Assembly (NCBI GenBank): GCA_017645275.1
Contig: JAGCPH010000016.1
Span: 1 to 42,556 of the forward strand
Source: Bacteroidales bacterium
Lineage (GTDB): Bacteria; Bacteroidota; Bacteroidia; Bacteroidales; F082
DNA length: 42,556 bases
Reading direction: 5' to 3'
This document shows, one piece after another, positions 8,774 through 17,435 of this stretch. Position 1 is the stretch's first letter; every line of letters begins with the position of its first letter. The notes under the pieces are model-generated. The model searched no databases. It had not been told where the DNA came from and saw nothing but the letters and a program-made list of their open reading frames with translations. A program made the position numbers and the translations under genes.

Positions 8774-10240
8774 TTGAAAAAGCTGAACATATATATCATC
8801 AAGCAGTACATTGGCACGTTTATCTTCACATTTTTCGTTGCCATCTTCATCCTTTTGATGCAGTTTTTGTGGACTTGGGTTGATGAGTTCATCGGCAAAG
8901 GCGTGGAGTTTGCGGTGATGTTCAAGCTTTTGTTCTACACCTCCGTGACATTTGTCCCGATGGCATTGCCTCTTGCGATTTTGCTTTCCTCGCTGATGTG
9001 CTTCGGCAACCTAGGCGAATATTATGAGCTCGTCGCGATGAAGGCAAGCGGCATCTCCACATGGAAAGTGATGCGCCCTCTGCTCTATTTCTCCATGACA
9101 ATGAGCGTGTTAGGCTTTTTCTTTTCGAACAACGTGATGCCTTACGCCAACCTTAAGATGCAGTCGACACTTTACGATGTAAGTCATAAAAAGATGACGT
9201 TGGAGATCCCGGAAGGCGTGTTTTACCGCGGCCTCGACCAGTTTGTCATCAAGGTGGCAAGCAAGAGCAAGGACGGCAACTCTATGTATGACATCATGAT
9301 TTACGACCACACCGACGGCAAAGGCAACGTGAAAGTTATAGTGGCCGACTCGGGTTATATGGCGATGACACCAAGTCAGCGCGAGATGGTTTTCACCCTC
9401 TACAACGGATATAACTACTCTGAAATCATTGAAGACAGAGACTATCGCGAGAATCGTCCGTTCCAGAAGATGAAGTTCAAACGTCAGTTTGTGGCGTTCG
9501 ACATGTCACAGTTCGACATGGGCCACGTCAACGAGGACGCATTCAAGACACACCAGACGATGATGAATATCAAGCAGTTGAACGTCGCCATCGACTCGTT
9601 GAGCATAACCTACGACAAAAAACAGCAGTCCAACGACGAGGCCCTCATCAAGAGGTTCCAGTACCTCAACCTCAGCGAGGCCGACTATCAACGTACCGAC
9701 GCCAAGATGATGAAAAAACGCGGTGACGCCGTCAGCAACGATACTATCAGCACGTTCATATGGCCGTTTATCGACAACATCCCGGAGAAAGAGCGTCAAT
9801 CAGTGCTGGGACTGGCATTGTCAAGCACCGTCAACATGAAAGAGAGCCTGGCTGTCAGCGCCAAGGACATGCAGCGCGACCGCATCAACATAAGGAAACA
9901 CGAGCAGGTGCTCAACCAGAAGTTCACTTTGAGCATCGCGTGTCTGCTCTTCTTCTTCATCGGAGCACCGCTGGGAGCCATCATCCGCAAGGGCGGTCTG
10001 GGCATGCCGGTGGTCGTCAGCGTGACCTTCTTCGTGATATACTACGTCATCACCATCATAGGCGAACGTGTGGCAGTCAATGGCGACATGTCGGTATTCC
10101 TCGGCGCATGGATCTCGTCGATAGTGCTGTTCCCGATAGGGTTCTTCCTCACTTTCAAAGCCACCACCGACTCCGCATTGCTCGACGCTGAGTCATGGAA
10201 GAAATTTTTCTCAAAACGTAAAAAAGAAGAAACGATATGA
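8774..10240 (+). CDS. LptF/LptG family permease
   Basis: A 488-residue inner-membrane protein of the YjgP/YjgQ family, the permease half of the LptB2FG transporter that extracts lipopolysaccharide and passes it to the periplasmic bridge. Three N-terminal membrane helices are visible (about 8-30, 50-75 and 100-120) and three C-terminal ones (about 384-403, 411-430 and 440-462). Between them is a long soluble region with the LEIPEGVFYRGLDQFVIKV segment that begins the beta-jellyroll. Bacteroidota usually carry two such permeases and I cannot tell LptF from LptG here. The start is TTG at 8774; the next ATG would delete most of the first membrane helix. Its stop overlaps the next gene's start in ATGA, so it heads an operon with two glycosyltransferases. 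Confidence 0.85.
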   Translation: MKKLNIYIIKQYIGTFIFTFFVAIFILLMQFLWTWVDEFIGKGVEFAVMFKLLFYTSVTFVPMALPLAILLSSLMCFGNLGEYYELVAMKASGISTWKVMRPLLYFSMTMSVLGFFFSNNVMPYANLKMQSTLYDVSHKKMTLEIPEGVFYRGLDQFVIKVASKSKDGNSMYDIMIYDHTDGKGNVKVIVADSGYMAMTPSQREMVFTLYNGYNYSEIIEDRDYRENRPFQKMKFKRQFVAFDMSQFDMGHVNEDAFKTHQTMMNIKQLNVAIDSLSITYDKKQQSNDEALIKRFQYLNLSEADYQRTDAKMMKKRGDAVSNDTISTFIWPFIDNIPEKERQSVLGLALSSTVNMKESLAVSAKDMQRDRINIRKHEQVLNQKFTLSIACLLFFFIGAPLGAIIRKGGLGMPVVVSVTFFVIYYVITIIGERVAVNGDMSVFLGAWISSIVLFPIGFFLTFKATTDSALLDAESWKKFFSKRKKEETI

Positions 10241-11457
10241 ATATCTTATTGTTATGCAACAAATCACCGTTCCCGCCCAGCGAAGGAGGCCCGATGGCAA
10301 TGAACAGCGTCGTAACGGGACTATTGGAGGCAGGCCACACCGTCAAAGTGCTGGCATTCAACAGCAATAAGTATCATGTCGACATAGAAAGCATCCCCGA
10401 GGATTACCGCAAGAAGACGAGAATCGAGTTTGTCGATGTCAATCTAAGCATCAATGCAAAAGAAGCTTTCAAAAACCTTTTCAGTGACGAGTCATATCAC
10501 GTCAAACGGTTTATTTCAAAAGACTTCAGCGATAGACTTATCGAGATTTTGAAGAAAGAGAAGTTCGACATCGTGCAGCTCGAGATGATATATATGGCGC
10601 CATACATCGAGACTATCCGCGAGCACTCTGACGCAAAGATAGTCTTACGAGCGCATAACGTCGAGCATAAGATCTGGGATCGCATCGCCAAGAAGACGTT
10701 TTTCTTTGCCAAGCGCTGGTATATCAACCACCTAGTGCGTACCTTGAAGCGATATGAGATGGGCATCCTCGACAAAGTCGACGGCATAGCAGCCATCACC
10801 TACACCGATGCCGCTTTCTTCCGCAGAGTGACGGCGACACCGGTAATCGACATACCGTTTGGCGTTGACATTGATAAGTTTGACCCCGTCTTCGAGGTCG
10901 GCGACACACCCACGTTCTATCACATCGGATCGATGAACTGGATGCCCAACGAGGAAGGCATAAAATGGTTCCTGAAAAACGTGTGGGACGAGGTGCAGGA
11001 ACGCGAGCCAGAGGCTAAACTATATCTCGCAGGCCGCAACATGCCGAAGTGGCTGCTCAAGACCAAGAAAAAGAACGTCTTCGTGGTCGGTGAAGTGCCT
11101 GACGCTCATGAGTTTGTGAACCAACACAACATCGCCATAGTGCCATTGTTCTCGGGCAGTGGCATGCGTATCAAAATCATCGAGTCGATGGCATTGGGCA
11201 AGACCGTCATCACCACCATGATAGGCGCCGAAGGCATACAATACACTGAGTTTGAAGACCTTATCCTCGCCGACAACAAACACAAGATGATTGAGAACAT
11301 CTGCAGGCTCTATAAGCATCCCGAAGAGGCCGAGGCGATAGGTCTGAACGCACGGCGACTGATTGAGGAATTATACGATAACAAGAAGATTATCAACAGG
11401 TTAGTGATTTTCTACAACGAGATAACATCTAAAAGAGAAATAACAGTTTTGAATTAA
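10237..11457 (+). CDS. Family 4-like glycosyltransferase
   Basis: A 406-residue GT-B glycosyltransferase. The N-terminal Rossmann domain starts MNILLLCNKSPFPPSEGGP, with the glycine-rich acceptor-side loop. The C-terminal donor-binding domain contains FVVGEVPDAHEFVNQHNIAIVPL and GSGMRIKIIESMALGK, where Glu316 sits in the conserved E-x7-E-type region of the GT1/GT4 superfamily. It should act at the cytoplasmic face of the inner membrane, transferring an activated sugar to a lipid- or glycan-linked acceptor. The start overlaps the permease by four bases, implying translational coupling. The next gene is another glycosyltransferase overlapping by one base. Pairing with an LPS permease suggests a role in surface-glycan or LPS assembly, but donor and acceptor cannot be read from sequence. 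Confidence 0.85.
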   Translation: MNILLLCNKSPFPPSEGGPMAMNSVVTGLLEAGHTVKVLAFNSNKYHVDIESIPEDYRKKTRIEFVDVNLSINAKEAFKNLFSDESYHVKRFISKDFSDRLIEILKKEKFDIVQLEMIYMAPYIETIREHSDAKIVLRAHNVEHKIWDRIAKKTFFFAKRWYINHLVRTLKRYEMGILDKVDGIAAITYTDAAFFRRVTATPVIDIPFGVDIDKFDPVFEVGDTPTFYHIGSMNWMPNEEGIKWFLKNVWDEVQEREPEAKLYLAGRNMPKWLLKTKKKNVFVVGEVPDAHEFVNQHNIAIVPLFSGSGMRIKIIESMALGKTVITTMIGAEGIQYTEFEDLILADNKHKMIENICRLYKHPEEAEAIGLNARRLIEELYDNKKIINRLVIFYNEITSKREITVLN

Positions 11458-12635
11458 TGAAGATATTTGTATTATTACCCAGGATTCCGTGGCCGCTCGA
11501 GAAAGGCGACAAGCTGAGGGCTTACAACCAGATCAAACAGCTGGCGAAGAACAACGAGATCATTCTCTGCGCCCTCAACGACGACAAGAAAGTCGACAAA
11601 CAGGCGGCTTTCCAAGCCATGCAGCCTTACTGTGCCTCGGTCAACTTCATCGACCTCCCGAAAATCGGCATTCTGTTCAATGTCTTCAGGTCGTATCTCC
11701 TCGGATTACCTATACAATGCGGATATTTTTACAGTTCAAAGGCAAAACACAAGGTACACCAGCTCATCGAGCACCACAAGCCAGACATGTTGTTCGGACA
11801 GCTTTTGCGTGTGGCACCATATCTTCATAAGGTAAAACTCCCTAAAACCATTGACTATCAAGATGTTTTCTCAATGGGAATGAAACGTCGCGCCGAGATA
11901 GCAGGGGTCTTCACCAAGCCGTTTTTCGAGATGGAATACAACCGTCTGCGTCGTTACGAACGCCACGTTTTCGATGAATTCGACGTAAAGACCATCATAA
12001 GCGAGCCCGACAGGGCAAACATCGACCATCCGGAAAGGAAAAAGATCCTCATCGTGCCAAACGGCGTCGACCATGAATATTACAAGCCTCAGGAAAGAGA
12101 AAAGAAATACGACATAGTGTTCACTGGCAACATGGGATATGCGCCAAACGTCAACGCGGTGGAGTTTCTGGCTTACGAAATCATGCCGAAGGTGTGGGAG
12201 AAGCTGCCGAATGCGAAGCTCTACATAGCCGGCGCACAGCCCGACCCGAAAGTCAAGAAGGTGGCGTGCGATAACATCATAGTGAGCGGTTGGATTGACG
12301 ACATGCGCGACGCATACGCACAGAGCCGCATCTTCATCGCCCCAATGCGCATCGGAACGGGTCTGCAAAACAAGCTTCTGGAAGCAATGTCGATGAAGAT
12401 TCCATGCATCACAACCGCTTTGGCAAACGGCTCACTACATGCTGTCAACGGCAAAGAGATACTGGTCGACAACAGCTCATCGGAGCTCGCCGCCGACATA
12501 GTGTATCTGCTGAAACGTCCCGACAAGGCGGCGGAACTCGCCGAGGAAGGCTACAACTTCGTGAACCGCGTCTACGACTGGGGCGCCGCCACGAAGATTA
12601 TGGAAGACGCGATGATAACAGTGATTAATAAGTAA
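11457..12635 (+). CDS. Glycosyltransferase, second of a pair (Stp1-like)
   Basis: A 392-residue GT-B enzyme beginning MKIFVLLPRIPWPLEKGDK and followed by LRAYNQIKQLAKNNEI. The start resembles sugar transferases of the Stp1-like subfamily (PLxxGxKLR near the N-terminus). The donor domain contains VFTGNMGYAPNVNAVEFL, LYIAGAQPDPKVKK, IVSGWIDDMRDAYAQSRIFI and RIGTGLQNKLLEAMSMKIP (Glu309). Its ATG shares one base with the previous stop (TAATG), so the two enzymes are probably made together and may add consecutive sugars. The two proteins share fold and motif layout but are clearly divergent, which argues against a recent duplication. Substrate is unknown. Confidence 0.85.
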   Translation: MKIFVLLPRIPWPLEKGDKLRAYNQIKQLAKNNEIILCALNDDKKVDKQAAFQAMQPYCASVNFIDLPKIGILFNVFRSYLLGLPIQCGYFYSSKAKHKVHQLIEHHKPDMLFGQLLRVAPYLHKVKLPKTIDYQDVFSMGMKRRAEIAGVFTKPFFEMEYNRLRRYERHVFDEFDVKTIISEPDRANIDHPERKKILIVPNGVDHEYYKPQEREKKYDIVFTGNMGYAPNVNAVEFLAYEIMPKVWEKLPNAKLYIAGAQPDPKVKKVACDNIIVSGWIDDMRDAYAQSRIFIAPMRIGTGLQNKLLEAMSMKIPCITTALANGSLHAVNGKEILVDNSSSELAADIVYLLKRPDKAAELAEEGYNFVNRVYDWGAATKIMEDAMITVINK

Positions 12636-12655
12636 AGACGCACGGCCGTGCGTCT
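12636..12655. repeat. Perfect 20-bp palindrome after glycosyltransferase stop
   Basis: AGACGCACGGCCGTGCGTCT is an exact palindrome beginning at the base after the glycosyltransferase stop codon and 17 bases before ettA. Its outer AGACG/CGTCT arms match the palindromes around 16182, 18964, 19244 and 19597, but the core (CACGGCCGTG) differs. It could act as a hairpin that attenuates or stabilises the transcript between the two genes. Confidence 0.8.
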
Positions 12656-12672
12656 CAACAAATAATAAGAAT

Positions 12673-14346
12673 ATGGCACAAAACGACGATAAAAAAATCA
12701 TCTTCTCGATGGTAGGCGTGAGCAAAATCATCCCGCCGTCACGACAGATATTAAAAGACATATACCTCTCATTCTATTACGGCGCGAAGATCGGCATCAT
12801 CGGCTTGAACGGCGCCGGAAAATCGACGCTTCTGCGCATCATCGCCGGCAAGGAGAAGTCGTACAACGGCGAGGTGGTGTTCTCGCCAGGCTACTCTGTG
12901 GGGATGCTCGACCAGGAGCCGCAGCTCGACGACAATAAAACTGTGCTCGAAGTAGTGCAGGAAGGCGCACAGGAAGTTGTCGACATGCTTAAGGAATACG
13001 AGGAAATCAGTAACAAATTCGCCGAGCCCGATGCAGACTTCGACAAACTGATTGAACGTCAGGGAGAGCTCACCGAGCTCATCGAGCAGCACGACGGATG
13101 GAACCTCGACAGCAAGCTCGAGCGCGCCATGGACGCACTCAACTGCCCCGACGGCGACACGCCGGTGAAGAACCTCTCGGGAGGCGAACGCCGTAGAGTG
13201 GCTTTGGTAAGATTATTATTGCAAGAACCTGATATCCTTTTACTCGACGAGCCCACCAACCACCTCGACGCTGAGGCTATCCAGTGGCTGGAGAGTCACC
13301 TGCAGCAGTACAAAGGCACTGTCATCGCGGTGACCCACGACCGTTACTTCCTCGACCATGTGGCAGGCTGGATCCTCGAGCTCGACCGCGGCGAAGGCAT
13401 CCCGTGGAAAGGCAACTACTCATCGTGGCTCGACCAGAAGACCGCCCGCATGGCGATGGAAGAGAAGACCGAGAGCAAACGCCGCAAGACCCTCGAACGC
13501 GAGCTGGAATGGGTGCGTATGGCACCGAAGGCACGTCACGCCAAGGGCAAGGCACGTCTGGAGTCGTATGAGAAGATGCTCAACGAAGACGTGAAAGAGA
13601 AAGAAGAGAAACTCGAGATATACATCCCGAACGGCGACCGTCTCGGCAACAAAGTCATCGAGGCGAAAAACGTTTCGAAGGCTTTCGGCGACAAGGTACT
13701 GTTCGAGAACCTCAGCTTCAGCCTGCCGCCAGCGGGCATCGTGGGCGTGATCGGACCTAACGGAGCCGGCAAGACCACCCTCTTCCGCATGATCATGGGT
13801 CTCGAGAAACCAGACTCAGGCACCTTTGAAGTAGGTGAGACAGTGAAGATAGGCTACGTCGACCAGCAACATGCCGAGATAGACCCCGAGAAGACAGTTT
13901 GGGAAGTTATCTCAGGCGGCAATGAGCTCATTCAGCTTGGCAAACGCACCATGCCGTCAAGAGCTTACGTCTCAAGATTCAATTTCGGCGGCGACTCACA
14001 GCAAAAGAAGGCAGGAGTTTTGTCAGGCGGCGAACGCAACCGTATGCATCTCGCCTTGACGTTGAAACAGGAAGCCAACGTACTGCTCCTCGACGAGCCG
14101 ACTAACGACATCGATGTCAACACATTGCGTGCTTTGGAGGAGGGCTTGGAGAATTTCGCCGGATGCGCCGTCATCATCTCGCACGACAGATGGTTCCTGG
14201 ATCGAATTGCAACTCACATTTTGGCGTTCGAAGGCGACTCGCAGGTGTATTTCTTCGAGGGAAGCTATTCAGAATACGAGGAAAATAAAATCAAACGTCT
14301 TGGAAATCAACAGCCTAAGAAGTTCAGATATAAAAAACTGATGTGA
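12673..14346 (+). CDS. ettA: ABC-F translational throttle protein EttA
   Basis: A 557-residue soluble ABC-F ATPase with two nucleotide-binding domains. Domain 1 has Walker A GLNGAGKST (44-52), signature LSGGERRRVAL (from 168) and Walker B LLLDEPTNHLD (Asp192, Glu193). Domain 2 has GPNGAGKTT (from 361), LSGGERNRMHL (from 450) and LLLDEPTNDID (Asp474, Glu475). The second Walker B reading NDID and the ISHDRWFLDRIATHIL tail match EttA rather than Uup or the resistance-type ABC-F proteins. EttA binds the ribosomal E site and gates entry into elongation according to ATP/ADP level. It lies 37 bases after the glycosyltransferase across a palindrome, and the next gene overlaps its stop by four bases. 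The assignment is secure. Confidence 0.95.
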   Translation: MAQNDDKKIIFSMVGVSKIIPPSRQILKDIYLSFYYGAKIGIIGLNGAGKSTLLRIIAGKEKSYNGEVVFSPGYSVGMLDQEPQLDDNKTVLEVVQEGAQEVVDMLKEYEEISNKFAEPDADFDKLIERQGELTELIEQHDGWNLDSKLERAMDALNCPDGDTPVKNLSGGERRRVALVRLLLQEPDILLLDEPTNHLDAEAIQWLESHLQQYKGTVIAVTHDRYFLDHVAGWILELDRGEGIPWKGNYSSWLDQKTARMAMEEKTESKRRKTLERELEWVRMAPKARHAKGKARLESYEKMLNEDVKEKEEKLEIYIPNGDRLGNKVIEAKNVSKAFGDKVLFENLSFSLPPAGIVGVIGPNGAGKTTLFRMIMGLEKPDSGTFEVGETVKIGYVDQQHAEIDPEKTVWEVISGGNELIQLGKRTMPSRAYVSRFNFGGDSQQKKAGVLSGGERNRMHLALTLKQEANVLLLDEPTNDIDVNTLRALEEGLENFAGCAVIISHDRWFLDRIATHILAFEGDSQVYFFEGSYSEYEENKIKRLGNQQPKKFRYKKLM

Positions 14347-14645
14347 TGAGCGACGAACATCCGACAAGATTACAAATATACAGATGGTACAGACGTGGCA
14401 AGAGAGCCTTCCGTGGCAATTTCAAAAACCATTATGAGGTTGCCGTTGAGTGGTATCGCAAAGCCGCCGAGGCAGGTCACAAAGACGCGCAGTACGAACT
14501 CGGGATGTGCTATCTCCGTGGCGAAGGCGTGCCAAAAGACGACTACACAGCCTACTGCTGGTTCAAAGAATCAGGGCACAACGGCCATGGCGAAGGACAA
14601 TATCTCGCCGATGATATGCTTCGCGTTCACGAAATGATGCTATAG
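14343..14645 (+). CDS. Mini Sel1-repeat protein
   Basis: A 100-residue protein containing a classical Sel1-like repeat: AVEWYRKAAEAGHKDAQYEL and then GMCYLRGEGVPKDDYTAYCW, followed by a partial second unit (WFKESGHNGHGEGQYLADDM). The N-terminus is basic (RLQIYRWYRRGKRAFRGNFK). There is no signal peptide or membrane segment, so it should be cytoplasmic. Sel1/TPR-type helices generally serve as protein-binding scaffolds. Only one to one and a half repeats are present, which is very short for the family. Its ATG overlaps the ettA stop codon (ATGA), implying translational coupling to a ribosome-binding ATPase. Whether it works with EttA is not known. Confidence 0.75.
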   Translation: MMSDEHPTRLQIYRWYRRGKRAFRGNFKNHYEVAVEWYRKAAEAGHKDAQYELGMCYLRGEGVPKDDYTAYCWFKESGHNGHGEGQYLADDMLRVHEMML

Positions 14646-14650
14646 GCTCT

Positions 14651-14674
14651 CGTCATTTCGACCGAAGCGAAGCG
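14651..14674 (+). repeat. CGTCATTTCGACCG interspersed repeat, copy 1
   Basis: The sequence CGTCATTTCGACCGAAGCGA begins a short GC-rich element just after the mini Sel1 gene and continues with further GAAGCG-type units to about 14699. A 14-base core (CGTCATTTCGACCG) recurs on the opposite strand at 26490-26503. Between them the two copies mark a dispersed intergenic repeat. A weak 6-bp stem (ATTCGC at 14702 / GCGAAT at 14713) follows before the next gene. Confidence 0.6.
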
Positions 14675-14742
14675 CAGTGGAGACCTGAGCGAAGCGAAAG
14701 CATTCGCCAAATGCGAATAAATCTTTAACAAAAAATATAAAC

Positions 14743-16350
14743 ATGAAGAAAATTTTTACCTTACTAACAGCTATTTTATTAACAATCAATGCATTTGCAC
14801 TTGACGTCTGGGACGGCAGCGCCTCCCCTTGGACAAACGGCAACGGCACCAAGAACGACCCGTATCTCATCGAGACGGCAGCAAACCTGGCATATCTCGC
14901 CGAAAAAGTCAACGAAGGCTATCAAGCGCAAGGACAAGAGGTGTTTCATGACACCTATTTCATGATGACTGACGACCTTGACCTGAACAACATCAACTGG
15001 ACGCCGATCGGCACCGTTGACATGAGTATGCAAGGCTATTATTTTGGTGGCATTTTCGACGGTTGGTACCACAATATTGATCATTTGAGAATCACGTCGA
15101 GTGCTGATGTCTGCGGTCTGTTTGCAGGAGTGGGCAACAAAGCGGTAATCAAACATTTGTCGGTAACCAACGGCGACATCAACTCGACAGGCACTGGTGT
15201 CGGAGGCATAGTAGGAGCAGCATATGGCAACTCAAGAGTACATCAGTGTGCCTTCTCGGGCACCATAACCGTAACCAACAGCGGCTCGTTTTGCGGTGCA
15301 GGCGGCATAACGTCGGCAGCAGCTGAAAACAGCTTTATTAGTGAATGCTCGTTTTCAGGCAGCATCACAGCAACCAACAACGGAGGCTTCACCGGTGCAG
15401 CAGGAGCAGGAGGCATCGTCGGAATAGCAATGGACAATGCATTGATATCATCATGTTACAACACCGGCAGCATCACGGCAAGCTCTTTCATGCTCAACGT
15501 GGCAGCTGGCATAGTGGCAGTCACAATGCAGGAAAACGAAGTTTTTGTTGAACGCTGCTACAACGTTGGCACACTAAACGGAGCCACCGAAGGCGGCATC
15601 TTCGGAATGATTAGCCCGATAAACCCATTTAAAGACGAAGCATCAATAACCGTCATCGAATGCTATTATCTCGATACCTGCGGCGGCACCACCAATTACG
15701 GCACCAGCATGACAGCGAGCCAGATGCAGTCTTCAAGTTTCGTCAATATGCTTAATGAAGAGGCACCGATAACATTTGTCATGGACAACGGCAGCAACAA
15801 CGGATACCCGATATTGGCACTTTATGCCATCAGGATTCATGAGGCCTCCGATATCACTGCGCACTCCGTCAAACTGTCGGCCGACATCCATGCCGGAAAC
15901 ATCACATTTTCAAGGGTTTGCTTTGAAATCAGCGACATGGATATGACCTTCTTCAAGACCGTTGACGTTGACACCGACGGTTATGTCGAGACCATCGTTG
16001 AGGATCTCGCCGATGACACATCGTACCAATATTGCATGAGTGTTTATCATGACGGTAGCATTTTCCTGGTTTCAAACACGTTCTATTTCACCACCGAGTT
16101 TGATGGCGTCGATGAATTGCAAAATACCAATATTAGCATCTACCCTAACCCGACATCGGATTTTATCCATATCGATTGTAAAGACGTGCCATGGCGCGTC
16201 TCCATACCTATTAACATCTATTCCCTTGACGGAAAACTGGTAAAAACAGTCGAAAACGCCAACGTTGTTGATGTCAGGGACTTGGACGAAGGGGTATACC
16301 TTATTAATATAGGCGGAATAACAAAAAAGGTTGTGGTAGAGATGCCATAA
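14743..16350 (+). CDS. GLUG-repeat surface protein with T9SS sorting domain
   Basis: A 535-residue secreted protein. The signal peptide is MKKIFTLLTAILLTINAFA. The first two-thirds resemble GLUG-type beta-solenoid proteins: an opening NGNGTKNDPYLIETAANLAY segment, then repeated Gly/Ala-rich turns such as GGIVGAAYGNSRVHQCAFSG and GGIVGIAMDNALISSCYNTG. Proteins of this type are commonly adhesins or surface-layer components. A fibronectin-like segment (about 365-455) precedes a C-terminal T9SS type A sorting domain (ISIYPNPTSDFIHID, then INIYSLDGKLVKTVEN, ending GITKKVVVEMP). The sorting domain is interrupted in frame by residues 480-487, KDVPWRVS, encoded by the palindrome at 16182-16201. No clear TAnnTTTG box lies in the 97-base upstream gap. 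The surface location is secure; the ligand is unknown. Confidence 0.82.
   Translation: MKKIFTLLTAILLTINAFALDVWDGSASPWTNGNGTKNDPYLIETAANLAYLAEKVNEGYQAQGQEVFHDTYFMMTDDLDLNNINWTPIGTVDMSMQGYYFGGIFDGWYHNIDHLRITSSADVCGLFAGVGNKAVIKHLSVTNGDINSTGTGVGGIVGAAYGNSRVHQCAFSGTITVTNSGSFCGAGGITSAAAENSFISECSFSGSITATNNGGFTGAAGAGGIVGIAMDNALISSCYNTGSITASSFMLNVAAGIVAVTMQENEVFVERCYNVGTLNGATEGGIFGMISPINPFKDEASITVIECYYLDTCGGTTNYGTSMTASQMQSSSFVNMLNEEAPITFVMDNGSNNGYPILALYAIRIHEASDITAHSVKLSADIHAGNITFSRVCFEISDMDMTFFKTVDVDTDGYVETIVEDLADDTSYQYCMSVYHDGSIFLVSNTFYFTTEFDGVDELQNTNISIYPNPTSDFIHIDCKDVPWRVSIPINIYSLDGKLVKTVENANVVDVRDLDEGVYLINIGGITKKVVVEMP
16182..16201 (-). repeat. Palindromic element inside a coding sequence (T9SS domain)
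   Basis: AGACGTGCCATGGCGCGTCT has one mismatch to a perfect palindrome. Read on the minus strand it is AGACGCGCCATGGCACGTCT, identical to the core of the elements at 18964 and 19597. It sits in frame within the sorting domain of the 14743-16350 gene and encodes DVPWRVS, the same peptide encoded by the copy inside the transposase gene. Confidence 0.8.
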
Positions 16351-16385
16351 TATAACGTCTTTACTGCAATTTTTTTCGATACTAT

Positions 16386-16416
16386 TTGCTTTTGTATTGA
16401 AAAATGTTTATTTTTG
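16386..16416 (+). promoter_or_regulatory. Bacteroidota promoter, -33 TTG and -7 TATTTTTG
   Basis: TTG at 16386-16388, a 20-base spacer, then TATTTTTG at 16409-16416. This is a full match to the phylum consensus, 26 bases before the ATG at 16443. Confidence 0.65.
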
Positions 16417-16442
16417 CAAAATAAATTCAAATTATTTTGCTT

Positions 16443-17423
16443 ATGAAGAAACTAATACTACTTCTCTCAATAATATTGTGGGGAGGTTATTGCGCTTTCG
16501 CACAACTTGAGGTAAAACCAGGTTCCTTCAAGGAAGTTGTCGGCTTTGTGAATCTCGACCTCGACAAGCAGACCGACGACAACGACCAGCCGTATGCCGT
16601 TTTGAAGGTCAAAACCGAGAATATCAACGACAAACAACGTCGTGAGTTGAAGTTCCAAGGCGATGCGCGCACGTTTTTCGAGATAGAATACCGCGATGGC
16701 GAGGTGTGGCTCTACATCAGCTATTACGCCACCTTCCTTAAGATTTCGCATCCCGACCTGAGTTCGACGGAGTTTTATTTCCCATTTGACATGCAGGGCA
16801 AGAAAGGTTACGAGCTGACTCTGGTAAATAACTCCAAATCCGACATCGACGAGCAGAAAATCAAGAGCATGATTGATGAGAGGCTGGAAAATGCCCCTGT
16901 CACCAGCACCCGCGACACCATAGTCGTAAAACAGACAGTGCTAGTCGATGAAAGCTACAGTTTCCTCACCGTTAACGCATCCTATAACAACTACGGCAAG
17001 CTGGCATACGGTCTCACCATCGGAAGCATGAAGAAGATGGGCTGGTTTGTGAGTGTGATGAGCAACTTCAATTTCAAAGGTTTATCGACTGATTATGAAT
17101 GCGGCAACGACTTCCTCGTTGATGGATATTATCCTTTCTACACCGGTAAGCAGGTCTATACCTCGATTTCAGCCACTGGCGGCGTGATGTTCAAACTCGT
17201 GGATGAGCTTGCGTTGAAGGTCGGCGTCGGCTATGGCGTAAGAAACGCCGCTTACGAGATGACCGACGGCAAATACGTGAAAAACGCCGACGTGAGCACA
17301 GCTGGCGTGGAGGTGTCGGTCGGTGCGCATTACAAAATCAAAAAATTCATCGTCTCGCTCGACTGCGTCACTACCAACTTCAAGGTTTTCGAAGCCAAAT
17401 TAGGCATTGGTATGGGTTATTAA
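16443..17423 (+). CDS. Secreted protein, probable outer-membrane beta-barrel, unknown function
   Basis: A 326-residue protein starting MKKLILLLSIILWGGYC with a signal peptide ending near AFAQ. The open frame extends two codons further to a TTG, but the ATG at 16443 fits the promoter and signal peptide. The N-terminal part (LEVKPGSFKEVVGFVNLDLD to STEFYFPFDMQGKKGYELTL) resembles a Bacteroidales domain of unknown function in which a protein senses or displays a small sandwich fold. The C-terminal half has alternating aromatic strands (FLTVNASYNNYGKLAYGLTI, GWFVSVMSNFNFKG, ALKVGVGYGVRNAAYEM) ending in LGIGMGY, consistent with a small outer-membrane barrel. The next gene is 12 bases downstream and likely co-transcribed. 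Function unknown. Confidence 0.65.
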   Translation: MKKLILLLSIILWGGYCAFAQLEVKPGSFKEVVGFVNLDLDKQTDDNDQPYAVLKVKTENINDKQRRELKFQGDARTFFEIEYRDGEVWLYISYYATFLKISHPDLSSTEFYFPFDMQGKKGYELTLVNNSKSDIDEQKIKSMIDERLENAPVTSTRDTIVVKQTVLVDESYSFLTVNASYNNYGKLAYGLTIGSMKKMGWFVSVMSNFNFKGLSTDYECGNDFLVDGYYPFYTGKQVYTSISATGGVMFKLVDELALKVGVGYGVRNAAYEMTDGKYVKNADVSTAGVEVSVGAHYKIKKFIVSLDCVTTNFKVFEAKLGIGMGY

Positions 17424-17435
17424 AATTTTGGAATT

